NCBI GenBank assembly: GCA_900547385.1
Contig: URGQ01000051.1
Span: forward strand, 1 to 9,224
DNA from: an uncultured Oscillospiraceae bacterium
Lineage (GTDB): Bacteria > Bacillota > Clostridia > Oscillospirales > Ruminococcaceae
Direction of reading: 5' to 3'
DNA: 9,224 nucleotides
Of the stretch, positions 1-7,120 are shown in pieces (the first letter of the stretch is position 1; each line of letters begins with the position of its first letter). Position numbers and translations under genes: made by a program. The notes under the pieces were generated by a model. The model saw nothing but the letters and a program-made list of their open reading frames with translations, had not been told where the DNA came from and did not search any database.

Positions 1-20
1 CCGCCCTGCCCCCTACCGGC

Positions 21-58
21 AAAAAGGCTCCCCCTCACCCATCCTGGGCAAGGGGGAG
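21..58 (-). terminator. Rho-independent terminator after the clp/small-peptide unit
   Basis: Read on the minus strand, positions 58-45 pair with 41-28 to give a 14-bp stem (two G-T wobbles, otherwise Watson-Crick, very GC-rich) closed by a 3-nt loop at 42-44. Two C residues and then five T residues (plus-strand A-tract 21-25) follow at once. This is a textbook intrinsic terminator, placed 12 nt after the stop codon of the 28-codon ORF at 71-157. That position supports both the reality of that ORF and the end of the clp transcript here. There is no T-tract on the plus-strand side, so it should work in the minus direction only. Confidence 0.9.
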
Positions 59-70
59 ATCCTCGCTTAT

Positions 71-157
71 TTACAGCAGGTAGAATAAATAACTCGCCAC
101 GCTCAGTACGATCAGTACCGCCAGAATCAGCGCCACGATCCGTTTCATTTTGTCCAT
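71..157 (-). CDS. 28-aa single-pass membrane mini-protein (hypothetical)
   Basis: This 28-codon ORF runs from ATG (157-155) to TAA (73-71). The peptide begins MDKMKRIVALIL and ends SYLFYLL. Residues 1-6 are charged (K3, K5 and R6 are basic, D2 acidic), and residues 7-28 are almost entirely hydrophobic, fitting one membrane helix with the N-terminus inside. The ribosome binding site is excellent: TAAGGAGGAG with 5 nt before the ATG, and its first three bases are the stop codon of the upstream clp gene, so the two are probably translationally coupled. A strong terminator follows 12 nt downstream. I do not recognise the family firmly. The build (basic N-terminus, one helix, about 30 residues) recalls the Firmicutes stressosome-associated mini-protein Prli42 and DUF4044-type peptides, but that resemblance is only architectural and unverified. 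Function unknown; a membrane or stress role beside the Clp ATPase is inference. Confidence 0.8.
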   Translation of the reverse strand: MDKMKRIVALILAVLIVLSVASYLFYLL

Positions 158-172
158 TCGGTCTCCTCCTTA
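158..172 (-). promoter_or_regulatory. Ribosome binding site overlapping the clp stop codon
   Basis: On the minus strand the sequence TAAGGAGGAGACCG sits immediately before the ATG at 157. The first TAA is the stop codon of the Clp ATPase gene, and the AAGGAGG core matches the anti-Shine-Dalgarno sequence almost perfectly. The overlap suggests that ribosomes finishing clp can restart on the 28-codon ORF. It is also the main evidence that this short ORF is translated. Confidence 0.8.
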
Positions 173-2464
173 CGCTGTCACCAGCACGATCTCCCCGTCT
201 TTTTCTTCCGCGTGGATCAACGCCGGCGGCTGTTCGGGGCAGCCCGCCAGCAGCGTGCAGATGGGATCTTCCACTCGGCGTCGCAGCACATTCCGCAGGT
301 CCCGGGCGCCGCTCTTGTGTCCGTAGGCTTCAGTAGCCGCCAACCGCAGTACCCCGTCGTCCCAGCCAAACTTGATCTCCCGCTCTGCCAGGCCCTTTTT
401 CAGCTCCTCCAGCATTAGGGCGGCTATCTTTTCCATATCCTCCTCGGTCAGCGGGCGGAACACCACCACTTCGTCCACACGCGCCAGGAACTCCGGCCGC
501 AGGAACTGCCGCAGCGAGGTCTCCGCCTTGTCCTTGGCATCGTCATAGCGGGTCTTATCAAAGCCCAGGGCGCTGCCCTGCCGCTCGCTGCCCGCGTTGC
601 TGGTCATAATGATGATGGTATTCTCAAAGGAGACCTGCCGGCCCTGCGCATCGGTGATGCGTCCCTCGTCCAGAATTTGCAGCAGGATGTTCATCACATC
701 GGGGTGCGCCTTCTCTATCTCATCAAACAGCACGATGGAATAGGGTCTGCGCCGTACCTTTTCGGTCAGCTGTCCCGCCTCATCATAGCCCACATAGCCG
801 GGGGGCGAACCGATGATGCGCGAAACCGAGTGCTTCTCCATAAATTCCGACATGTCCAGCCGGATCAGCGGCTCCACATTGTCAAAAAGCTCCTCGGAGA
901 GCACCTTCACCAGCTCGGTCTTCCCCACGCCGGTCGGCCCCACAAAGATGAAGGACGCCGGGCGCTTTTTGGCGGAAAGCCGGATGCGGCTGCGGCGCAC
1001 AGCGGCCGCCACGGCGCTCACCGCTTCGTCCTGCCCAATGATCCGCTTCTTCAGGCCGGTTTCCAGGTCGGCCACCTTCTGCAGCTCGCTTTCCTTTACC
1101 TTGCTGGCCGGGATCCCGCTCCACAGCTCAATGACCTTGGCCAGGTGAGCCTCCGTCACCGGGGAGTTAAAGGCCGCGTCGTGCAGGGCGTCCATCCGCT
1201 CCTCCAGCCGGGCGATCTCGCTTTTCAGCTCCGCCATGCGCTGGTAGTCTATCTCCGCCCCCTCCTCGGGGTTGATGACATCACTGAGGGCCCGCTGCTT
1301 TTCTTCCCGGTCCGCAGCCAGCTTATCGTACTCGGTCTGCGCCGCGCATTCCAGGGAGGCTGTCGAGCAGGCCTCATCCAGCAGGTCTATCGCCTTATCG
1401 GGCAGGAAGCGATCCAGGATGTACCGCTCGGAGAGCACCACAGCCCGCTCCACCATAAAGTCGCTCACCTTTACACGGTGGTAGTCCTCGTAGTATTTCT
1501 TAATGCCCCGCAGCACCTGGATGGTGTCCTCAATGGTCGGCTCTCCCACCTTCACGGCCTGGAAGCGCCTCTCCAGCGCAGCATCCTTTTCAATGTTCTT
1601 GCGGTACTCGTTAAAGGTCGTAGCACCAATGACCTGAATTTCTCCGCGGGAAAGCGCCGGCTTTAGAATATTGGCGGCGTTCATGCTGCCCTCACTGTCA
1701 CCCACGCCCACCAGGGTGTGCACCTCGTCAATGAAGAGGATGACATTGCCGTGTTTCTTTACATCCTCCACCAGGCCCTTCACCCGGCTCTCAAACTGCC
1801 CGCGGAACTGGGTACCGGCCACCAGCCCGGTCAAGTCCAGCATGTAGACCTCTTTTTGGGCGATCTTGGCGGGCACCTTGCCCTCCACGATGCGCTGGGC
1901 GATGCCCTCGGCGATGGCGGTTTTGCCCACGCCCGGTTCACCGATGAGGCAGGGGTTATTCTTGGTGCGCCGGTTCAGGATCTGCACCACCCGGTAAATT
2001 TCCTTTTCCCGCCCGATGATGGCGTCCATCTTACCCTCGCGGGCCTTGCGGGTCAGGTTCTCGCAGTAGTTTTCCAAGTATTTATACTTGGGCGCGCCTT
2101 TTTCGGGTTTTTCCTTTTTGGGCGGAGGGTTCCCTTCCCCCTCGGCGTTTTCTTTTTCGCGGTTCATCAACCCGCCAAAGAGGTTCTGCATAAAGGGGAA
2201 CGGCATGGCCCCGCCTTTTTCAAAGCCGTCCTCGCCATCCTCCATATCGCCCATCACTTCCATCATCTGGTCGCTCATTTTATCCAGGTCCTCCTCGGAA
2301 AGACCCATCTTATTCATCAGGTCATCCACCGGCTTCAGACCCAACTCCTTGGCGCACGGGAGGCACAGCCCCTCGCTTACCGTCTGTCCATTCTCCATCC
2401 GGGTCATATAGATGACCGCCAGCCGCTTTTTGCAGCGGGAGCACAGCATATTGTTCTTATCCAT
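170..2464 (-). CDS. ATP-dependent Clp protease ATP-binding subunit, ClpE/ClpC type with N-terminal zinc finger
   Basis: This 764-aa HSP100 AAA+ unfoldase would unfold proteins in the cytoplasm and feed them to ClpP. Residues 8-37 form a four-cysteine zinc finger (CSRC and CLPC pairs), as in ClpE and McsA. A linker with an acidic Met-rich stretch and a Pro/Lys-rich stretch runs to about 125. AAA-1 (about 140-370) has Walker A GEPGVGKT at 175-182, Walker B ILFIDE at 242-247 and an ERRF arginine-finger motif near 298-301. A charged coiled-coil middle segment covers about 375-430. AAA-2 has Walker A GPTGVGKT at 509-516, Walker B IVLFDE at 577-582, an LGF ClpP-docking tripeptide at 633-635 and sensor-2 GARD at 719-722. 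The twin Clp_N repeats of true ClpC are absent, so ClpE-like fits best; automatic annotation may say ClpC. I chose ATG 2464 because AAAGGAAG lies 8 nt upstream; an in-frame ATG at 2560 has no family support. No McsA, McsB or CtsR gene is nearby. Confidence 0.95.
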   Translation of the reverse strand: MDKNNMLCSRCKKRLAVIYMTRMENGQTVSEGLCLPCAKELGLKPVDDLMNKMGLSEEDLDKMSDQMMEVMGDMEDGEDGFEKGGAMPFPFMQNLFGGLMNREKENAEGEGNPPPKKEKPEKGAPKYKYLENYCENLTRKAREGKMDAIIGREKEIYRVVQILNRRTKNNPCLIGEPGVGKTAIAEGIAQRIVEGKVPAKIAQKEVYMLDLTGLVAGTQFRGQFESRVKGLVEDVKKHGNVILFIDEVHTLVGVGDSEGSMNAANILKPALSRGEIQVIGATTFNEYRKNIEKDAALERRFQAVKVGEPTIEDTIQVLRGIKKYYEDYHRVKVSDFMVERAVVLSERYILDRFLPDKAIDLLDEACSTASLECAAQTEYDKLAADREEKQRALSDVINPEEGAEIDYQRMAELKSEIARLEERMDALHDAAFNSPVTEAHLAKVIELWSGIPASKVKESELQKVADLETGLKKRIIGQDEAVSAVAAAVRRSRIRLSAKKRPASFIFVGPTGVGKTELVKVLSEELFDNVEPLIRLDMSEFMEKHSVSRIIGSPPGYVGYDEAGQLTEKVRRRPYSIVLFDEIEKAHPDVMNILLQILDEGRITDAQGRQVSFENTIIIMTSNAGSERQGSALGFDKTRYDDAKDKAETSLRQFLRPEFLARVDEVVVFRPLTEEDMEKIAALMLEELKKGLAEREIKFGWDDGVLRLAATEAYGHKSGARDLRNVLRRRVEDPICTLLAGCPEQPPALIHAEEKDGEIVLVTA

Positions 2465-2569
2465 CGTTCCACTTCCTTTCGTGGGGAGTATCATTCCGCA
2501 GGGCTGACACGCCGCCCGGCCCCGTTTTTCGGCGGCACAAATCCGCGCTGGCTGCGTCAAGGGCCTTGT

Positions 2570-2604
2570 CAGGCATCAGTCCATTTTCAATGGACACAAG
2601 CCTG
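2570..2604. promoter_or_regulatory. Two-tier hairpin in the leader region of the clp gene
   Basis: An inner perfect 7-bp stem (GTCCATT at 2579-2585 with AATGGAC at 2589-2595, 3-nt loop) is stacked through a 4/4 internal loop on an outer 5-bp stem (CAGGC at 2570-2574 with GCCTG at 2600-2604). A competing pairing exists between CTTGT at 2565-2569 and ACAAG at 2596-2600. It lies about 105 nt upstream of the clp start. There is no T-tract on either side, so it is not a plain terminator. It may be an operator or an RNA leader structure; I recognise no known box (neither CIRCE nor a CtsR repeat) and no confident promoter in this spacer. Confidence 0.5.
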
Positions 2605-2668
2605 TCAGCGGCCCATTTCCTTGCCATCCCATGATTTTTACCGTCGCAAAACGGGTGCGAACACTTTC

Positions 2669-2709
2669 TAACATAAAATCGCTTTTATTGTTATGCCCGT
2701 TCCCGGGCA
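2669..2709 (-). terminator. Tandem hairpins after cvpA, possible weak terminator
   Basis: On the minus strand, 4 nt after the cvpA stop codon, a 6-bp GC stem (2709-2704 with 2699-2694, loop GGAA) is followed directly by an A/T-rich 10-bp stem with one bulged base (2693-2683 with 2678-2669, loop GCGA). Both loops have the GNRA form. No clean run of T residues follows the GC stem, so this is not a canonical terminator. It could be a weak terminator, a 3'-end stabiliser, or a processing site between cvpA and clp. Confidence 0.4.
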
Positions 2710-2713
2710 GGAT

Positions 2714-3334
2714 TTACACAGGAAATTCAAACTGCACAAACCAATTGAGGATCGTCGATTTCTGCACCACAGCCGTATTCAACCAGCTCCACTCATTTTC
2801 GCTAAATGTGATCAGCACCGCCGCCGCCATTCCGATGAGATAGCACAGCAGAAAGGCTTCCGCCGCGCCCAGCACACCGCCCAGCACCCGGTTCACACCG
2901 CCCACCACCGGCACCCGGTTCACATTCCGGGTCAGCTTTGCCAGTGCCCGCACTATGACCATCGCCACCAGGAAAATGACCAGGAACGCCACCATCGTCA
3001 GCAGAGCCACCATCACGGTCCGCAGGGCATCCCCCGCCGCCCCGGTAATGGTATCGGTCGGGTCTATGCGGTCCAGCAGCTCTGCAAAGGTTTGCAGCTT
3101 CTGCCGCAGGGTATCGCTTACGGCTGTTTGCAGCCGCTCCGCCAGGTAGCCATCGTACAGCCAGGCCGCGGCCTTGCCGCTCAGCAAAGCCGCCACAATG
3201 CAGGCCGCCGCCAGCCCCAGCAGATGGATAAAGGAACTAACAAACCCCCGCCCCACTGAGCGGATCATCACAAACAGGATCACCGCGATCAGCGCAAGAT
3301 CCCAAATCAATGAAGGGGTAAAAATATCTCTCAT
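2714..3334 (-). CDS. CvpA family membrane protein
   Basis: This 206-aa integral membrane protein belongs to the CvpA (colicin V production) family. Proteins of this family sit in the cytoplasmic membrane and affect envelope-related traits; their biochemical role is unsettled. Hydrophobic segments lie at about 9-23, 31-52, 104-132 and 153-176, giving about four helices. The family hallmark is the stretch at residues 139-155, NRVPVVGGVNRVLGGVL. A soluble loop covers about 60-100. I chose ATG 3334 because AAAGGGGGG lies 7 nt upstream and the first helix then begins near residue 9. A longer in-frame start at 3472 would overlap the stop of the upstream gene as TAATG, but it has no ribosome binding site and would add 46 residues of low-complexity polar sequence. 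It follows the DUF5711-like gene by 137 nt and probably belongs to the same transcript. Confidence 0.85.
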   Translation of the reverse strand: MRDIFTPSLIWDLALIAVILFVMIRSVGRGFVSSFIHLLGLAAACIVAALLSGKAAAWLYDGYLAERLQTAVSDTLRQKLQTFAELLDRIDPTDTITGAAGDALRTVMVALLTMVAFLVIFLVAMVIVRALAKLTRNVNRVPVVGGVNRVLGGVLGAAEAFLLCYLIGMAAAVLITFSENEWSWLNTAVVQKSTILNWFVQFEFPV

Positions 3335-3471
3335 TTTGCCGCCCCCCTTTCTCTCTTTTCTCGGGTTTTCATCGTTATGGCGGCACAGCTCCATTTTGTC
3401 TCGGGCCGACCCTCCATTCCATTCCGGGCAGCCCTCGCCCATTTCGCTGCGCCGCCCCAGGCCCTCTGCCA

Positions 3472-4623
3472 TTACAGCCGCCGGTGGGTCAGCCCCTCCT
3501 CGGTGATGCAGTAATAGCCGTTCTGCCAGGGCGCTATCTGCTGGATACCGCTCTCCTCCCGGTCGCTCACCTCGGTCAGGGCGACATCGCCCAGCAACAG
3601 GGTGTTTTCGGTCAGGATCAGCACCCGGTTTTTCTCGGTATGCAGAGAAAGCACCCGCTCCGCCACGGTTCTGGTGCCCACTGCCGCCAGTGTGGCATCA
3701 TAGGCCGTCACCGTTACTCCGGCCGCCTCCCGGCTGTCGCCGCATGCGGTGTAAAGCGTCCCGCCTTCGCCAATGGCCATCGCCGTCGGCGTTTCGGCAA
3801 AGCGGGCCTCATACAGCACCGTCCCATCGGTGGAAATCACCCTCGCACCCCGGTCGGTCACAGCCAGCAGCTTATCGCCGCACCACTGGGCTTTCAGCAG
3901 GATCTCATCCGGCCAGCTCAGCGAAACCGCCGGCTGCCGCCCGGTCATATCGTGCAGCTTGATGCCGCACCCCAGGGCTCCGCCGCCGCTGGTCACGCCG
4001 CCGGCCGCCAGCCAGGTGCCCTTGCCGTTCAGCGCCAGCACCGAAAGATAGCAGTCCCCGCTCTCCAGCAGGAAAATTTCCTCCCCGCGGGCGTTATACA
4101 CCGTCACCGCGGAAAGTCCGCTGCCGCCCCGCCGGGAAAGCGCCACCGTGCCCTTATCGTTCAGGGTGCCGCCCAGCAGGATGCCGCTGCCGGTGCCGCT
4201 TTGCAGCGTCTTGGTCTTATTGGTCAGCATCCAGTCGGTGCCGCCCACATCGTAGGTCAGCAGCCGCCCGCCGGAGTACACACTCACAGGGCTGTTGTAG
4301 CTGTGCAGGAACTCCCCGGTAATGACTCCCCCGGTATTGTATACCGTCACGCTGCCCTCGGCGCACAGGGCTACGCCGCCCTTTACCCCGATGAGTTGCC
4401 TTGTTTCCTGTCGGTCCAGCGTCACAGGGAAGCCCTTGCCCCCCCGCAGCGAGGCCGCGAGGTTCGTCAGGTGGCTACTCCACCCCAGCTGCCGCCCCAC
4501 AAAGAAAGTCAGCCCGATGACGGCAACCACCGCCAGCACAATGGCCAGCTTTTTGGTTCTCCGCCAGTTTTTCTTACGGCGGCGTCTGCGGCGCGCTTCC
4601 TCAAATTCCGTCAGTTCGCTCAC
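3472..4623 (-). CDS. DUF5711-like membrane-anchored predicted beta-propeller protein
   Basis: This 383-aa protein has a very basic N-terminus (an RRRRRRKK run at 11-18, more Arg/Lys to 25), one membrane helix at about 25-43, and an extracytoplasmic domain of about 335 residues. That domain is rich in short beta strands with repeating G..V.VY.. units (VTVYNTGG, VTVYNARG, VTVTAYDA), as in WD40-like or PQQ-like propellers. It resembles the DUF5711 family of Clostridia, whose function is not known to me. The start is GTG at 4623, which overlaps the truA stop codon (GTGA). An AGGAGG inside the last truA codons sits 7 nt upstream, so translation is coupled to truA. No catalytic motif is visible. 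A role as an envelope sensor or scaffold is inference from the architecture and from cvpA next door. Confidence 0.75.
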   Translation of the reverse strand: MSELTEFEEARRRRRRKKNWRRTKKLAIVLAVVAVIGLTFFVGRQLGWSSHLTNLAASLRGGKGFPVTLDRQETRQLIGVKGGVALCAEGSVTVYNTGGVITGEFLHSYNSPVSVYSGGRLLTYDVGGTDWMLTNKTKTLQSGTGSGILLGGTLNDKGTVALSRRGGSGLSAVTVYNARGEEIFLLESGDCYLSVLALNGKGTWLAAGGVTSGGGALGCGIKLHDMTGRQPAVSLSWPDEILLKAQWCGDKLLAVTDRGARVISTDGTVLYEARFAETPTAMAIGEGGTLYTACGDSREAAGVTVTAYDATLAAVGTRTVAERVLSLHTEKNRVLILTENTLLLGDVALTEVSDREESGIQQIAPWQNGYYCITEEGLTHRRL

Positions 4624-5381
4624 AGTTCCGCCTCCTTTTGCTCGTAGAATACCCGCTCCAGATAAAGCCCGCAGGCGGGGGCTGTTTTGCCGGCTCTTTC
4701 CCGGTCCTCACTGCGCAGGATGGCCGTGATCTCCCCCGGGGGGTATTTGCCCTGTCCTATTTCCAGCAGCGTCCCGGCGATGATGCGCACCATGTGGTAG
4801 AGGAACCCATCCCCGGTCACCGTCAGGTGTATTTCATCGCCGGTTTGGGTCACGGCGCATTCGGTCAGGGTACGCACCCGTTCCTCGGGGGGGATTTTTC
4901 CGCCCGAAGCGCAAAACGCCGAAAAATTGTGGGTGCCCAGCAGCCGCTTCGCCGCCCGGTCCATCGCTTCGGCATCTACGGGGCGGGGCAGCTGTACCGC
5001 CACCCCCTCCCGGAACGGATCTCTAGTCGCGCTTTGGTACCAGCGGTAGCGGTAGCGCTTGGCCACGGCATCATACCGCGGGTGGAAGTCCTCCTCCACC
5101 GCACAGCAGCCGGTTACCGCTATCTCCTTCGGCAGGTTCACATTCAGCGCCCGCTGCAGCGCCTCCGGCGGGATGCGGCAGCTCTCGCATTTCAGCGCCG
5201 CCACAAAGCCCACCGCATGCACCCCACTATCAGTGCGGGAGCAGCCGGTCAGCTCGCCCCGCTCGCCAAAGAGCCGTTCCACGGCATCCTGCACGGCGCC
5301 GCAGATGGTCGGGGCGTTCGGCTGGACCTGCCAGCCGCAGTAATGGGTCCCCAGCCAGCGCAGGGTCAGTTTGTATCGCAT
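4620..5381 (-). CDS. truA: tRNA pseudouridine(38-40) synthase TruA
   Basis: This 253-aa enzyme converts uridine to pseudouridine at positions 38-40 of the tRNA anticodon arm. The catalytic aspartate is D51 in the RTDSGVHA motif (49-56). Other family motifs are FHPRYDAVAKRYRYRW (99-114), HNFSAFC (151-157), the FLYHMVRIIAGTLLEIGQG stretch (193-211) and the C-terminal TAPACGLYLERV (233-244). Length is typical (about 245-270 aa). The ATG at 5381 gives a normal MRYKLTLRWLGTHYCGWQ start; the ribosome binding site GGGGG about 9 nt upstream is only moderate, so coupling with ecfT 38 nt upstream is likely. The ecfA1-ecfA2-ecfT-truA order is a well-known Firmicutes arrangement, but here the usual neighbouring ribosomal protein genes rplM-rpsI do not follow. 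Confidence 0.97.
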   Translation of the reverse strand: MRYKLTLRWLGTHYCGWQVQPNAPTICGAVQDAVERLFGERGELTGCSRTDSGVHAVGFVAALKCESCRIPPEALQRALNVNLPKEIAVTGCCAVEEDFHPRYDAVAKRYRYRWYQSATRDPFREGVAVQLPRPVDAEAMDRAAKRLLGTHNFSAFCASGGKIPPEERVRTLTECAVTQTGDEIHLTVTGDGFLYHMVRIIAGTLLEIGQGKYPPGEITAILRSEDRERAGKTAPACGLYLERVFYEQKEAEL

Positions 5382-5419
5382 GGATGGAGCACCCCCAATC
5401 TTATCGTATCACAAAGTTG

Positions 5420-6241
5420 TTACCAAATCGTTGGCAAGAGATTAACATATTTGTTCAGCAGGATCACCCCGGCAAAAACCGCCGCGGTCACCACACTGGA
5501 GATGAAGTCCCGGCCGTGCAGCTTCATCTGCTTCATACGGGTGCGGCCCTCGCCGCCGTGGTAGCAGCGGCACTCCATGGCCAGCGCCAGCTCATCCGCC
5601 CGGCGGAACGCCGAAACGAACAGCGGAATGAGAATGGGCAGCAGCGCCTTGGCCCGCTGCATCACGCCGCCGCTTTCCAGGTCGGCACCCCTTGCCTTCT
5701 GGGCGGACATGATCTTATCCGTTTCCTCGATGAGGGTGGGGATAAAACGCAGCGCGATGGTCATCATCATGGCCAGCTCGTGCACCGGCAGCTTGATCTT
5801 CTTAAGGGGCGACAGCAGCCGCTCTATGCCGTCGGTGAGGGCGATGGGCGAGGTGGTATAGGTCAGCAGCGAGGTGCCCGCGATGAGGCACAGAATTCTG
5901 ACCGACATGAATACCGCCGTCTCGATGCCCTCCCTGGTGATCTTGAGGAACTTCCACTGCCACAGCGGGTCGCCGGTGGAAAGGAACAGGTTCAGCACCG
6001 CCGTAAAGATGACGATGGGCACCACCGGCTTCATGGATTTCCAGATCATCGAAAGGGGAATACGGCTGATAAGATAGGCCGCGAAGCCGAACAGCACGCC
6101 CAGTAGCAGACCCCACATGTTATCCGCCACAAATAGCATCACGATGTAGAGGATGGAAAGCAGGATCTTGATGCGGGGGTCCATTTTGTGAATGGCGCTC
6201 TTCCCGGGGAAATACTGACCAATGGTAATATCACGGATCAT
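5420..6241 (-). CDS. ecfT: Energy-coupling factor transporter transmembrane protein EcfT
   Basis: This 273-aa scaffold subunit joins the two EcfA ATPases to exchangeable substrate-binding S components, driving uptake of vitamins or metal ions. Membrane segments lie at about 25-38, 42-58, 70-87, 108-128 and 248-263. The cytoplasmic coupling helices carry the first Ala-Arg-Gly motif at 183-185 (SAQKARGAD) and the second Arg motif as AMECRCYHGG (221-230), where the usual ARG-type triplet reads CRC. The ATG overlaps the ecfA2 stop by 4 nt (ATGA) and is preceded by AAAGGGGGTG, so EcfA2 and EcfT should be made together. No S component is in the window, as expected for a group II ECF system whose S components are encoded elsewhere, so the substrate cannot be read from this locus. 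Confidence 0.96.
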   Translation of the reverse strand: MIRDITIGQYFPGKSAIHKMDPRIKILLSILYIVMLFVADNMWGLLLGVLFGFAAYLISRIPLSMIWKSMKPVVPIVIFTAVLNLFLSTGDPLWQWKFLKITREGIETAVFMSVRILCLIAGTSLLTYTTSPIALTDGIERLLSPLKKIKLPVHELAMMMTIALRFIPTLIEETDKIMSAQKARGADLESGGVMQRAKALLPILIPLFVSAFRRADELALAMECRCYHGGEGRTRMKQMKLHGRDFISSVVTAAVFAGVILLNKYVNLLPTIW

Positions 6242-7110
6242 CGGGCGGCACCCCCTTTCACGGCATTCAGGATGGCGGCAGCCGCGCCCTCCACGGTGTA
6301 GATGTTGCCCGGCACCTGGTACCCGGCGGCCCGCAGCCCAGCAAAGACCCGGCTGATCTGCGGCACGGCCAGGCCCATGGCGGTCAGCTCCTCCACCCGG
6401 CTAAAGATATTTTCCACCGTATCGTACATGGCGGGCTTGCCCTCGGCGATCACCAGCACTTTCTTGGCGTACTGGGCTATATCCTCCATGCTGTGGCTCA
6501 CCAGCAGCACGGTATTTTTGCGCTCCTCGTGGTATTCCCGTATCTCACCCAGGATGGTATCCCGGCCGCGGGGGTCCAGTCCCGCCGTCGGTTCATCCAG
6601 GATAAGCACCTTGGGGTCCATGGCCAGCACCCCGGCAATGGCCACCCGGCGCTTCTGCCCGCCGGAAAGCTCGAAGGGGCTTTTTTCCATCATGTCCTCG
6701 TGCAGCCCCACAAAGCGCAGCGACTCCCGCACCCGCTTTTCCACCTCCTCGGGGGGCAGCCCCATATTGGTGGGGCCGAAGGCCACATCCGCCGCCACCG
6801 TCTCGCCGAACAGCTGGTATTCCGGGTACTGGAACACCAGCCCCACCTTGAAGCGGAACCGCCGCAGGTCCTTTTTATCGGCCCACAGGTCCTCGCCGTC
6901 AATGTAGACCTTGCCCTCGGTGGGAGCCAGCAGGCCATTGAGGTGCTGGATGAAGGTGGACTTGCCGGAGCCGGTATGCCCGATGATCCCAGCAAACTCC
7001 CCCTCCTCTATCTCGATGTTGAAATCCTGCAGGGCGGCCCGCTCATAGGGGGTGCCCTGCGAATAAACATGCGTTAAATGCTCGGTTTTGATGATAGACA
7101 TATTTGGCAC
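6238..7110 (-). CDS. ecfA2: Energy-coupling factor transporter ATPase EcfA2
   Basis: This 290-aa ABC ATPase is one half of the EcfA1-EcfA2 heterodimer that powers ECF import at the cytoplasmic face of the membrane. It has Walker A GHTGSGKST (44-52), Q-loop Q94 in the VFQYPEYQLF context typical of EcfA2, signature LSGGQ (148-152), Walker B VLILDE (168-173), a GLDP D-loop and switch H206. The C-terminal extension of about 60 residues (from about 230) is the family's EcfT/dimer-contact region. I chose GTG 7110 because AAGGAAGG lies just upstream with good spacing; an ATG three codons in (7101) is possible but badly spaced. It begins 10 nt after the ecfA1 stop and overlaps ecfT by 4 nt. Confidence 0.96.
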   Translation of the reverse strand: MPNMSIIKTEHLTHVYSQGTPYERAALQDFNIEIEEGEFAGIIGHTGSGKSTFIQHLNGLLAPTEGKVYIDGEDLWADKKDLRRFRFKVGLVFQYPEYQLFGETVAADVAFGPTNMGLPPEEVEKRVRESLRFVGLHEDMMEKSPFELSGGQKRRVAIAGVLAMDPKVLILDEPTAGLDPRGRDTILGEIREYHEERKNTVLLVSHSMEDIAQYAKKVLVIAEGKPAMYDTVENIFSRVEELTAMGLAVPQISRVFAGLRAAGYQVPGNIYTVEGAAAAILNAVKGGAAR

Positions 7111-7120
7111 GGTTCCTTCC

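Noticed and set aside
677..1666. Long plus-strand open frames opposite the clp gene (also 3484-4647 opposite DUF5711/truA and 7403-8470 opposite ecfA1)
   Set aside because: They are antisense shadows of well-supported minus-strand genes, rich in His, Gln, Arg and Pro, with no recognisable domains; GC-rich codon use commonly leaves such frames open.
2465..2560. Upstream in-frame start for the Clp ATPase at 2560
   Set aside because: The extra 32 residues have no family match, the 2560 ATG lacks a ribosome binding site, and the ATG at 2464 has AAAGGAAG at good spacing directly before the zinc finger.
2465..2713. CIRCE or CtsR heat-shock operator and a sigma-70-type promoter upstream of clp
   Set aside because: No sequence close to the CIRCE inverted repeat or a tandem CtsR heptad was found. 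A TTGACG near 2555 and a GATACT near the start codon have no partner element at proper spacing.
3335..3472. TAATG-overlapping start for cvpA at 3472
   Set aside because: No ribosome binding site precedes it, and it would add 46 polar low-complexity residues before the first helix; the ATG at 3334 has a strong site.
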